DNA of 64,000 nucleotides from Pseudonocardia alaniniphila. GTDB taxonomy: Bacteria > Actinomycetota > Actinomycetes > Mycobacteriales > Pseudonocardiaceae. Where the stretch lies: NCBI RefSeq assembly GCF_022524485.1, contig NZ_JAKXMK010000015.1, positions 1-64,000 on the forward strand, read 5' to 3'. Made by a program: the position numbers and the translations under genes. Numbering within the stretch: the first letter of the stretch is position 1; every line of letters begins with the position of its first letter. Below, piece after piece: positions 52,836 through 60,441 of the stretch. Under the pieces are notes generated by a model. The model was not told the origin of the DNA. It ran no database searches and saw nothing but the letters and a program-made list of their open reading frames with translations.

Positions 52836-53207
52836 TCAGAGGGGGCCGACGTAGCTCCAGTGGCCGTCCTCGCGGACGAACTCGCTGTTCTCGTGCAGCA
52901 CGTCGGCCTGGTCGCGGTTGGTGCGGTGGGCGCGGAACTCGACCGTTCCGGTCGCCCCCAGCAATCCGCCCCCGGTACCGCCGAGTATCTCCAGCCGCGT
53001 CCACTCGTCGTCGGGGTCGAGCCGGAGGCGAGGGGGGCGGGTGTCGGGATGCCAGGTCTGCAGCAGGTACGCCGTGTCGCCACGGGCGAAAGCGGTGTAC
53101 CGGGACCGCATGAGCAGCTCGGCGGTAGGAGCCGCCTCCCCACGATGAAACCGCCCACAGCAGTCGGGATACCCCTGGGGAAGCCCACACGGGCAGCTCG
53201 CAACCAC
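52836..53207 (-). CDS. YchJ/UPF0225-family protein with SEC-C motif
   Basis: 123 aa. SCPCGLPQGYPDCCGRFH holds the zinc-binding SEC-C cysteines, followed by the NTF2-like YchJ domain (AAPTAELLMRSRYTAFARGDTAYLLQTWHPDTRP). ATG 53207. Cytosolic; function unknown. Confidence 0.87.
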   Translation of the reverse strand: MVASCPCGLPQGYPDCCGRFHRGEAAPTAELLMRSRYTAFARGDTAYLLQTWHPDTRPPRLRLDPDDEWTRLEILGGTGGGLLGATGTVEFRAHRTNRDQADVLHENSEFVREDGHWSYVGPL

Positions 53208-53227
53208 ACCCAGATCTTCTCGCGTTT

Positions 53228-53277
53228 CGGAGCCGTACTTCTGTCAGGGGCCATGTACCCGCAGCATTACGGCTCCG
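53228..53277. other. Inverted repeat downstream of mpa
   Basis: CGGAGCCGTA (53228-53237) and TACGGCTCCG (53268-53277), perfect 10-bp arms with a 30-base loop, adjacent to the strong terminator. Together they could form a two-stem 3' structure for the mpa transcript. Confidence 0.5.
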
Positions 53278-53334
53278 GAACGCACGTGCGGCCCGTCCCC
53301 AACGGGGACGGGCCGCACGTGCGTTCGCTTTTTT
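53278..53334. terminator. Very strong hairpin at the mpa 3' end, T-tract on plus strand
   Basis: A perfect 23-bp stem (53278-53300 with 53304-53326) and a three-base loop. Six T follow on the plus strand (53329-53334), making it a textbook intrinsic terminator for plus-strand transcription. The mpa gene runs the other way; its transcript would carry the stem without the U-tract. Confidence 0.85.
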
Positions 53335-55147
53335 ACAGGTACTGGCCCGTGTTCGAGGCCGTGTCGATCGCCCGCCCGGTCTCGGCGTTCTTTCCGGTGA
53401 CGAGGGTGCGGATGTAGACGATCCGCTCCCCCTTCTTGCCGGAGATGCGCGCCCAGTCGTCGGGGTTGGTGGTGTTGGGCAGGTCCTCGTTCTCGGCGAA
53501 CTCGTCGACGATCGCGTCCAACAGGTGCTGCACGCGCAGACCCGGCTGGCCGGTCTCGAGCACCGACTTGATCGCCGACTTCTTCGACCGGTCGACGATG
53601 TTCTGGATCATGGCGCCGGAGTTGAAGTCCTTGAAGTACAAGGTCTCCTTGTCACCGTTGGCGTAGGTGACCTCCAGGAACCGGTTCTCCTCGGTCTCGT
53701 CGTACATCCGCTCGACCACACGCTGGATCATCGCGTCGACGCAGGCCTTGCGGTTGCCCGCGAACTCCGCGATGTCGTCGGTGTGGATCGGCAGCGTCTC
53801 CGTGAGGTACTTGGAGAAGATGTCCTGCGCCGCCTCGGCGTCCGGCCGCTCGATCTTGATCTTCACGTCCAGGCGGCCGGGCCGCAGGATCGCGGGGTCG
53901 ATCATGTCCTCGCGGTTGGAGGCGCCGATGACGATGACGTTCTCCAGGCCCTCGACGCCGTCGATCTCCGCGAGGAGCTGCGGCACGATCGTGGTCTCCA
54001 CGTCGGAGGACACGCCCGAGCCACGGGTGCGGAAGATCGAGTCCATCTCGTCGAAGAACACGATCACCGGGGTGCCGGCCGAGGCCTTCTCCCGGGCGCG
54101 CTGGAAGATCAGCCGGATGTGCCGCTCGGTCTCGCCGACGAACTTGTTGAGCAGCTCCGGACCCTTGATGTTGAGGAAGAACGCGCGGCCGTCCTCAGGG
54201 TTGTCGCCGCGCACGGCGGCCACCTTCTTGGCCAGCGAGTTGGCCACGGCCTTGGCGATGAGCGTCTTGCCGCAGCCGGGAGGGCCGTAGAGCAGCACGC
54301 CCTTGGGCGGGCGCAGCTCGTACTCCTTGAACAGCTCGGCGTGCAGGAACGGCAGCTCCACGGCGTCGCGGATCTGCTCGATCTGGCGGAACAGGCCACC
54401 GATGTCGGAGTAGTCGACGTCGGGCACCTCCTCCAGCACGAGGTCCTCCACCTCGGCCTTGGGCACCCGCTCGTAGGCGTAGCCCGCCTTCGTGTCCACG
54501 AGCAGGGAGTCGCCGGGCTTCAGCGCAACGGCGTCGGGGTACTCCGCACCGGCGATCAACGGCGCGGCCAGCCAGACCACCCGCTCCTCGTCGGCATGCC
54601 CGACGACGAGCGCGCGCCCTGCCAGACCGTCCTCCGTGGGCTCGGAGAGCACCTCGCGCAGCGCGCACACCTCACCGATGCGCTCGTAGTCGCCTGCCTC
54701 GACGACGGTGAGCGCCTCGTTCAGGCGGACTGTCTGCCCGCTGCGTAGCTCCGCGGTGGTGACCGCGGGCGACACGGCGACGCGCATCCGGCGCCCGGAG
54801 GTGAAGACGTCCACCGTCTCGTCCGGGAACCGCGCCAGGAACACGCCGTAGCCGCTCGGCGGCTGCGCGAGTCGATCTACCTCCTCGCGCAGTGCGACGA
54901 GCTGGCCCCGAGCTTCCTTCAAAGTCTCGGTGAGCTTCTCGTTGCGGGCGGACAGCTGAGCAAGCCGGCTGGCAGACTCGGCGAGCCGCTGCTCGAGCAC
55001 GCGAACGTGCCTCGGCGACTCCGCGAGCTTGCGGCGCAGCAGAGCCACTTCCTCCTCGAGAAAGCGGATCTGCGCCCGAGCCTCCGCGGGGCTGAGTTCC
55101 CCGCCGTCACCCGGGTCACGCCTGCCGGGACCGTCGTAGGGGTTCAC
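53333..55147 (-). CDS. mpa: Mycobacterial-type proteasomal ATPase (Mpa/ARC)
   Basis: 604 aa AAA+ ATPase. N-terminal coiled coil (~20-85, RFLEEEVALLRRKLAESPRHVRVLEQRLAES), tandem OB folds, then LYGPPGCGKTLIAKAVANSLAKKV (Walker A), FFDEMDSIF (Walker B), the pore loop region NIKGPELLNKFVGETERHIR, and a C-terminus ending GQYL, the proteasome-docking motif. It captures Pup with the coiled coil, unfolds the substrate and feeds the PrcBA core. GTG 55147 has GGGAGG at good spacing. Split from dop by 6.7 kb. Confidence 0.96.
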   Translation of the reverse strand: MNPYDGPGRRDPGDGGELSPAEARAQIRFLEEEVALLRRKLAESPRHVRVLEQRLAESASRLAQLSARNEKLTETLKEARGQLVALREEVDRLAQPPSGYGVFLARFPDETVDVFTSGRRMRVAVSPAVTTAELRSGQTVRLNEALTVVEAGDYERIGEVCALREVLSEPTEDGLAGRALVVGHADEERVVWLAAPLIAGAEYPDAVALKPGDSLLVDTKAGYAYERVPKAEVEDLVLEEVPDVDYSDIGGLFRQIEQIRDAVELPFLHAELFKEYELRPPKGVLLYGPPGCGKTLIAKAVANSLAKKVAAVRGDNPEDGRAFFLNIKGPELLNKFVGETERHIRLIFQRAREKASAGTPVIVFFDEMDSIFRTRGSGVSSDVETTIVPQLLAEIDGVEGLENVIVIGASNREDMIDPAILRPGRLDVKIKIERPDAEAAQDIFSKYLTETLPIHTDDIAEFAGNRKACVDAMIQRVVERMYDETEENRFLEVTYANGDKETLYFKDFNSGAMIQNIVDRSKKSAIKSVLETGQPGLRVQHLLDAIVDEFAENEDLPNTTNPDDWARISGKKGERIVYIRTLVTGKNAETGRAIDTASNTGQYL

Positions 55148-55305
55148 GGCATCCTCCCTCCGTGTTCCGTTTCCATACGGTACCTGCGAACGAACGTTGA
55201 AGGCCTGCGACGAACCGGTGATCCACCACTCAACCGGACGGCACCTTGACGCATCGACCCCTCCTGGTCCTTCCGGGGCACGAGCGGAAGTTCGTCCGGC
55301 CGGCG

Positions 55306-56184
55306 TCACCGGCTGGTCGGCCTGCGCTGAGGGCGAGGCGGGACCACCCCCTCGGCGAGCCGGCGGGCCGACACCAGGAACGCGGTGTGACCCTGCATAC
55401 GGTGGTCCGGCCGCACTGCCAGACCCACCACGTGCCATGGCCTGACCAGGCATTCCCATGCCTGAGGCTCGGTCCAGCACTGCTGCTCGCGCAGGTCCTC
55501 CACGAGCCGCGAGAGCTGTGTCGTGGTGGCCACGTAGCCCACCAGGACCCCACCTGGAATCAGTGCTTTCGCCACTGTCTCCAGGTGTTCCCAGGGAGCC
55601 AGCATGTCCAGAACGACACGATCGACCGGTTCGGCCTCGCCATCATGAGTATGAAGATCAGCGACCTTCAAGGACCAGTTGGGTGGCGAACATCCGAAGA
55701 ACTGGCGAACGTTCCGTTCGGCGTGTTCGGCGTGGTCGGCCCGGATCTCGTAGGAAAGGACCGCGCCCTCGGGTCCGACGGCCTGCAGGAGCGAGCATGT
55801 CAGCGCGCCGGAACCCGCTCCGGCCTCCAGCACACGGGCGCCCGGGAAGATGTCACCCCACATGAGGATCTGGGCGGCGTCCTTCGGGTAGATCACCTGC
55901 GCCCCGCGCGGCATCGAGAGCACGTAGTCGGCCAGCCGCGGCCGCAGCGCGAGGTAGGGGGTGCCCACCCGCGAGATCACCACGCTGCCTTCCGGCTTGC
56001 CGATCAGGTCGTCGTGGGCGAGGCCGCCGCGGTGGGTGTGGTACTGGCCCCCTGTCTCCAAGGTGAGCGTGTAGTGCCGGCCTTTCGGATCGGTCAGCTG
56101 CACGCGGTCGCCGGGACGGAACGGGCCACCCCGCGCAGCGAGAGCGGGCGCCTCATCGGAGAGCGGTGGCAGCGGTCTGGACAC
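55306..56184 (-). CDS. trmI: tRNA (adenine-58-N1)-methyltransferase TrmI
   Basis: 292 aa. DPKGRHYTLTL and HRGGLAHDDLIGKPEGSVV precede the SAM domain LEAGAGSGALTCSLLQAVGPEGAVLSYEIRADHAEHAERNV. TrmI methylates A58 in the T-loop of tRNAs. GTG 56184 gives the family start; adjacent to mpa as in Rv2118c/Rv2115c. Confidence 0.94.
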   Translation of the reverse strand: MSRPLPPLSDEAPALAARGGPFRPGDRVQLTDPKGRHYTLTLETGGQYHTHRGGLAHDDLIGKPEGSVVISRVGTPYLALRPRLADYVLSMPRGAQVIYPKDAAQILMWGDIFPGARVLEAGAGSGALTCSLLQAVGPEGAVLSYEIRADHAEHAERNVRQFFGCSPPNWSLKVADLHTHDGEAEPVDRVVLDMLAPWEHLETVAKALIPGGVLVGYVATTTQLSRLVEDLREQQCWTEPQAWECLVRPWHVVGLAVRPDHRMQGHTAFLVSARRLAEGVVPPRPQRRPTSR

Positions 56185-56365
56185 GAGGCACAACGCTAAA
56201 GGGTGGGGACGACGCCGGTCGCAGCGCCCGGCCGGACCGATTCCCGTTCGTGATGCGGGCATCGGACGCAACGGCGTCGTCGCGACCCGCTGTACACGAC
56301 GGCCCGGCTCCCGAGCGTCCCGGCGCCGCCCAGAAGTGTCGGGGGTGTCGCCTACCCTGCGGAGC

Positions 56366-57412
56366 GTGACGGACACACACGGCGCAGGCCACGGGCTCGG
56401 CACGGCCACCGCCGAACCCGCCACCCCGGATCCCACGGCGATCACGCATGGGTCGATCCCCGAAGAGACAGTCACCGAAACGTCCACCGAAGCCGGCACC
56501 GCGCCGTCCGCGACCCAGAGCGCCACTGACTCCACCACTGACTCCACCACGGGCCGTCCACGGCGCCGGCCGGCCCTGTCGCCGTCACGGGCGGGCGATT
56601 TCAAACAGTGCCCGCTGCTCTACCGGTTCCGCGCGATCGACCGGCTGCCCGAGCGGCCCACCAGGGCCCAGGTCCGCGGCACGGTCGTGCACGCCGTGCT
56701 GGAGCGGCTCTACGACCTGCCCGCTGCGCAGCGGTCCCTCGATGCCGCCTGCGAGCTCGTGGCGACGGCGTGGGAGCAGCTGTGTGCGCAGGAGCCGGAG
56801 CTGGTGGGGCAACTGTTCGAGGGCGCGGAGGATCCGGAGCTCACGCCGTGGCTGGAGTCCGCTGCGCCGCTTCTGGAGGCGTACTTCCAGCTCGAGGACC
56901 CTCGCCGGCTGGAGCCCGAGGCGCGGGAGCTGCTGGTCGAGACCGAGCTGGAGTCCGGCCTGCTGCTGCGCGGCTACATCGACCGGCTCGACGTCGCCCA
57001 CACCGGGCAGATTCGGGTGGTCGACTACAAGACCGGCGCGGCGCCACGGCCGGTGGCCGAGGCGCGGGCGCTGTTCCAGATGAAGTTCTACGCCCTCGCG
57101 CTCCTGCACCTGCGCGGAGTGGTGCCCACCCAGCTGCGGCTGATGTACCTCGCCGACACCGAGTCGCTCACCTACGAGCCCGAGGAGGCGGAGCTGCGCC
57201 GCTTCGAGCGCACGCTCGACGCCATCTGGCAGGCCATCCGCACGGCAGGGGAGTCCGGGGATTTCCGTCCCAACCCTAGCAAGCTCTGCGAGTGGTGCAG
57301 CCACAAGGCGCTCTGCCCGGCCTGGGACGGCACCCCGCCGCAGTACCCGGGCTGGCCTGCCGACCCTGCCGACGTCAACGCCGAGGAGAGTGCCCTCGAG
57401 CGGGCAGGCTGA
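56366..57412 (+). CDS. RecB-family PD-(D/E)XK nuclease with Fe-S cysteines
   Basis: 348 aa. Ser/Thr-rich disordered tail to residue ~70, then SPSRAGDFKQCPLLYRFR (first Cys), RGYIDRLDV and RVVDYKTG (nuclease motifs Asp and DxK), and CEWCSHKALCPAW near the end. The Cys spacing (1 + 3) fits an AddB/Cas4-type [4Fe-4S] cluster. Equivalent to Rv2119. Single-strand or end-processing nuclease is likely. GTG 56366. Confidence 0.9.
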   Translation: MTDTHGAGHGLGTATAEPATPDPTAITHGSIPEETVTETSTEAGTAPSATQSATDSTTDSTTGRPRRRPALSPSRAGDFKQCPLLYRFRAIDRLPERPTRAQVRGTVVHAVLERLYDLPAAQRSLDAACELVATAWEQLCAQEPELVGQLFEGAEDPELTPWLESAAPLLEAYFQLEDPRRLEPEARELLVETELESGLLLRGYIDRLDVAHTGQIRVVDYKTGAAPRPVAEARALFQMKFYALALLHLRGVVPTQLRLMYLADTESLTYEPEEAELRRFERTLDAIWQAIRTAGESGDFRPNPSKLCEWCSHKALCPAWDGTPPQYPGWPADPADVNAEESALERAG

Positions 57413-57456
57413 ACCCACCGGCCTGGGCGGCGCCTGGCTCGGGGCATCATCGAGGG

Positions 57457-58263
57457 GTGCCAGCCGACGTGCCCGAGCTCGAGCCGTTCTACCGGCCGCT
57501 GGACGGCGCCGCCGGCGAGCGCTTCCACGCCACCACGTCCACCACCGGGCCGTGGTTCGCCGACGCACAGCACGTCGGGCCGCCCTCGGCGTTGCTGGTG
57601 CGGGCGCTGGAACGCTGCCCGAGCGAGGCGAGCACGCAGCTGTCCCGGATCACCGTGGAGGTTCTCGGTCCCGTACCCGCTGGAGAGGTCCGAGTCTGCG
57701 CCGGCATCGAGCGCCCGGGACGCACGGTCGAGCTGCTCTCGGCCGAGATGCACGCAGGCGGCCGCACGGTACTCAAGGCCCGTGCGTGGCGCCTGGCCCT
57801 CGGCGACACGAGCGACGTGGCCGTCGGAGAGGCCCAGCCGCTACCGCCGCCGGAGCGGGGGACACCCCGCCAGGAGCTGCCGACCGGCTGGCTGCCGGGC
57901 TTCATGAACTGTGTGGAGTGGCGCTGGCTGCGCGGCTGGTTCGGCGAGCCCGGCCCGGGCACCACCTGGGGACGGCTGCGGGTGCCCCTCGTCGAGGGCG
58001 AGAAACCCAGCCCGCTGCAGCGGCTGGCAGTGCTCGCCGACACCGCCAACGGCGCGGCCTCCCCGCTGGACCTGACGAACTGGCTCTTCGTCAACACCGA
58101 GCTCACGATGCACCTGCACCGGCCCCCGGCCGGGGAATGGATGGCCGTGGCCGCCGAGACCGTGCTCGGCCCGACCGGCACGGGCACGGTCTCGGGCCTG
58201 CTCTTCGACGAGCGCGGGCACACGGGGCGCTCCGCGCAGAGTGTGGTGCTGCGGCCCCGCTGA
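57457..58263 (+). CDS. TesB-like double-hotdog acyl-CoA thioesterase
   Basis: 268 aa. Two hotdog halves: FHATTSTTGPWFADAQHVGPPSALLVRAL and EWMAVAAETVLGPTGTGTVSGLLFDERG. The second matches the TesB C-terminal half. GTG 57457. Six bases separate its end from convergent hisG. Substrate chain length unknown. Confidence 0.85.
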   Translation: MPADVPELEPFYRPLDGAAGERFHATTSTTGPWFADAQHVGPPSALLVRALERCPSEASTQLSRITVEVLGPVPAGEVRVCAGIERPGRTVELLSAEMHAGGRTVLKARAWRLALGDTSDVAVGEAQPLPPPERGTPRQELPTGWLPGFMNCVEWRWLRGWFGEPGPGTTWGRLRVPLVEGEKPSPLQRLAVLADTANGAASPLDLTNWLFVNTELTMHLHRPPAGEWMAVAAETVLGPTGTGTVSGLLFDERGHTGRSAQSVVLRPR

Positions 58264-58269
58264 GAGAGC

Positions 58270-59172
58270 TCAGATCCCGATGCCGGTGCCGTCCACCGCT
58301 CGGCAGGAGCGGATCTCCGAGGTCAGAATGGCGCGCACGCCGAGCGCGGCAAGATCGTCCATCACCTTGTTGGCACACGACCGGCTCACCATGGAGCGGA
58401 CCGCGAACCAGCCCTTCTGCATCAGCGGCGACACGGTGGGCGCCTGCATGCCGGGCGTGATGCGCTTGGCTTCCTCGAGCACGTCTTCCGGGCAGTCGTA
58501 GTCGAGCATCAGGTACTGCCGCGCGTAGACGACCCCTTGGACGCGTGCCGTGAACACCTGCTTGGCCGACTTGACCTCGACGGTCTCCTCGCGGTCGGGA
58601 CGCGGCTCGCGCTCGATCAGCGTGGCCTGCGACGCGGCTATCGCCGCGCCGAACGGCTTCAGGCCGTGCTGGCGCAGCGTGCGCCCGGAGGAGACGACAT
58701 CGGCGATCGCATCGGCCAGCCCGAGCTGGACGGAGATCTCCACGGCGCCGTCGAGCTTGATGATGTCGGCGCGGACGCGGTTGCGGGCGAGGTGGGCGCG
58801 GACCAGCCGGGGGTAGGACGTGGCGATCTTCTTGCCCTCGAGGTCCTCGAGCTTCCAGTCCCGGCCGTCCTCCGTGCGTTCGGGGGCCGCGAACCGGAAC
58901 TTCGACGCACCGAAGCCGAGCTCGATGACCCGCTTCACCTGGCTGCCCGACTCGTCCATGAGGTCGGCACCCGTGATGCCCAGGTGCAGGTCGCCGGAAC
59001 CGACGTAGGTGGCGATGTCCTTGGGCCGCAGATAGAAGAACTCGATCCCGTTCTCCTCGTCGAGCATGCTGAGGTCGCGCGAGTCCGACCGCTGCCGGTA
59101 CCCCGCCTCACGCATCATCGTGGCGGCAGGCTCAGCCAGCGTTCCCTTGTTGGGGAGTGCGACGCGGAGCAT
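58270..59172 (-). CDS. hisG: ATP phosphoribosyltransferase (long HisG)
   Basis: 300 aa, long form with C-terminal ACT-like regulatory domain. RVALPNKGTL near the N-terminus, GSGDLHLGITGADLMDE, and LDGAVEISVQLGLADAIADVVSSGRTLR (PRPP loop) form the catalytic part. First step of histidine synthesis, normally inhibited by histidine. Follows hisE by 30 bp. Confidence 0.96.
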   Translation of the reverse strand: MLRVALPNKGTLAEPAATMMREAGYRQRSDSRDLSMLDEENGIEFFYLRPKDIATYVGSGDLHLGITGADLMDESGSQVKRVIELGFGASKFRFAAPERTEDGRDWKLEDLEGKKIATSYPRLVRAHLARNRVRADIIKLDGAVEISVQLGLADAIADVVSSGRTLRQHGLKPFGAAIAASQATLIEREPRPDREETVEVKSAKQVFTARVQGVVYARQYLMLDYDCPEDVLEEAKRITPGMQAPTVSPLMQKGWFAVRSMVSRSCANKVMDDLAALGVRAILTSEIRSCRAVDGTGIGI

Positions 59173-59202
59173 CAGAGTTCTCCTAGTGCCTTGCTTGTGG
59201 TC

Positions 59203-59466
59203 TTACAGGTACTTGTAGACGTCTTCGAGCGAGATATTGCGCCCGAGCATGACGACCTGGATGCGGTAGAGCAGCTGGGAGATCTCCTCGGCCAACGCGT
59301 CGTCGGCCTCGTGCTCGGCAGCCAGCCACACCTCGCCGGCCTCCTCGAGTAGCTTCTTGCCCTGCTCGTGCACCCCCGCGTCGAGAGCCGCGACCGTGCC
59401 CGAGCCTTCCGCGCGGGTGGCGGCCTTCTCGGTCAGCTCGACGAACAGTTCGTCGAAGGTCTTCAC
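59203..59466 (-). CDS. hisE: Phosphoribosyl-ATP pyrophosphatase
   Basis: 87 aa, all-alpha NTP-PPase fold. KTFDELFVELTEKAATR, KKLLEEAGEVWLAAEHEADDALAEEISQLLYRI carries the metal-binding Glu/Asp (EEAxEV and ADxL). GTG 59466 with GGGAGAGAG upstream; longer frames exist but lack the family start. Pairs with hisG as in Rv2122c-Rv2121c. Confidence 0.94.
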   Translation of the reverse strand: MKTFDELFVELTEKAATRAEGSGTVAALDAGVHEQGKKLLEEAGEVWLAAEHEADDALAEEISQLLYRIQVVMLGRNISLEDVYKYL

Positions 59467-59570
59467 GTTCGCTCTCTCCCTCACAACATCATCAGTCTGA
59501 TACGTCGACAGGGTCGACGCGAACAGTGCCACCGAGCGTGCTGCGCCCGGCGCACGTGCTGCGCCGGATG

Positions 59571-59624
59571 GTTCGCCGAACGGTCGCTGTGCGCATTATG
59601 GGGTGCGCGATTCATTCGGCGAAC
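59571..59624. promoter_or_regulatory. Inverted repeat upstream of hisE
   Basis: GTTCGCCGAA (59571-59580) and TTCGGCGAAC (59615-59624) form perfect 10-bp arms around 34 bases in the 219-bp gap before hisE. May bind a regulator or fold in the leader. No histidine-rich leader peptide is visible. Confidence 0.45.
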
Positions 59625-59685
59625 GGCGGCATTGCCAACGCCCAACGGCGCCATCTCCGACAGCGCACACGGCCCGCTTTCGGCG

Positions 59686-60441
59686 TCAGGCCACGCGATC
59701 GGTGCGCACCCGAGCGTAGGCGTCGCGCACGTCGTCCGCCGTGAGTCCAGCGAGGGAGCGACGCTGGACACGCGCCGGACCTGCTGGAACTGCCACCTCA
59801 CACGGCACCACGAGCACGGCCGCGCCCGCATGCTCGGCCGCGAGCGCCCCGGTCGGGGAGTCCTCCACCGCGAGGCAATCGTCGGGAGCGACACCGAGCA
59901 GTTCCGCCGCCCGCAGGTACGGATCCGGATCGGGTTTACCGTGTGGCACCTCATCGCCACAAACCGTGACGAGAAAATGCTCACGCCCGATGGTCTCCAG
60001 CGCCATCTCCGTGAGCACCCGCTCGGTGTTCGTGACCAACGCCATAGGCCAGCCCGCCGCACGGACCATGCGCAACGCGTCGAGCGCGCCCGGCCGCCAT
60101 TCCAGGCCGGCCGCGAACAGCTCGCCCGTGCGCGCCGTCATCCACTTCTCGGCCTCCGCCATCCGGACCGGATCGCGGTCGAGCCCCAGGTCGTCGAACA
60201 TGAGCACCAGCGTGCGGGCCATGTTCGACCCGATCATGGCCTCCCGGGCCTCCGGGCTCAGCTCTGCGCCGAGCCAGCGAGCCGTCTCCGCGAGCGAGAT
60301 GCTCCAGACCTTCTCCGAGTCGACCAGCGTGCCGTCCATATCCCACAGCACGGCCGCGGGAAGATCGGCATCGATGTTCGGGCGCGGCAAGCGACCCTCA
60401 GCATCGATATTCGGGCCCGGCAAGCGACCCTCAGCCTGCAT
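59686..60441 (-). CDS. HAD-superfamily phosphatase (beta-phosphoglucomutase-like)
   Basis: 251 aa. LWDMDGTLVDSEKVW holds the nucleophile Asp (DxDGT/V), followed by VTNTE, HGKPDPDPYLRAAELL and VEDSPTGALAAEHAGA with the acidic motif IV. ATG 60441 overlaps the metH 3' end by 11 bases. Residues 3-24 are a direct 11-residue duplication (EGRLPxPNIDA twice) caused by a 33-bp tandem repeat. Substrate unknown. Confidence 0.86.
   Translation of the reverse strand: MQAEGRLPGPNIDAEGRLPRPNIDADLPAAVLWDMDGTLVDSEKVWSISLAETARWLGAELSPEAREAMIGSNMARTLVLMFDDLGLDRDPVRMAEAEKWMTARTGELFAAGLEWRPGALDALRMVRAAGWPMALVTNTERVLTEMALETIGREHFLVTVCGDEVPHGKPDPDPYLRAAELLGVAPDDCLAVEDSPTGALAAEHAGAAVLVVPCEVAVPAGPARVQRRSLAGLTADDVRDAYARVRTDRVA
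60368..60433. repeat. 33-bp tandem duplication at the metH/HAD junction
   Basis: Two copies, 60368-60400 and 60401-60433, identical at 31 of 33 positions. The second copy ends on the metH stop codon. In-frame in the HAD gene, adding 11 residues. Confidence 0.9.

Noticed and set aside
55187..55200. CGAAC-N4-GTT-like element upstream of mpa as a LexA SOS box
   Set aside because: Only the left half and part of the right half match; too weak for a claim.
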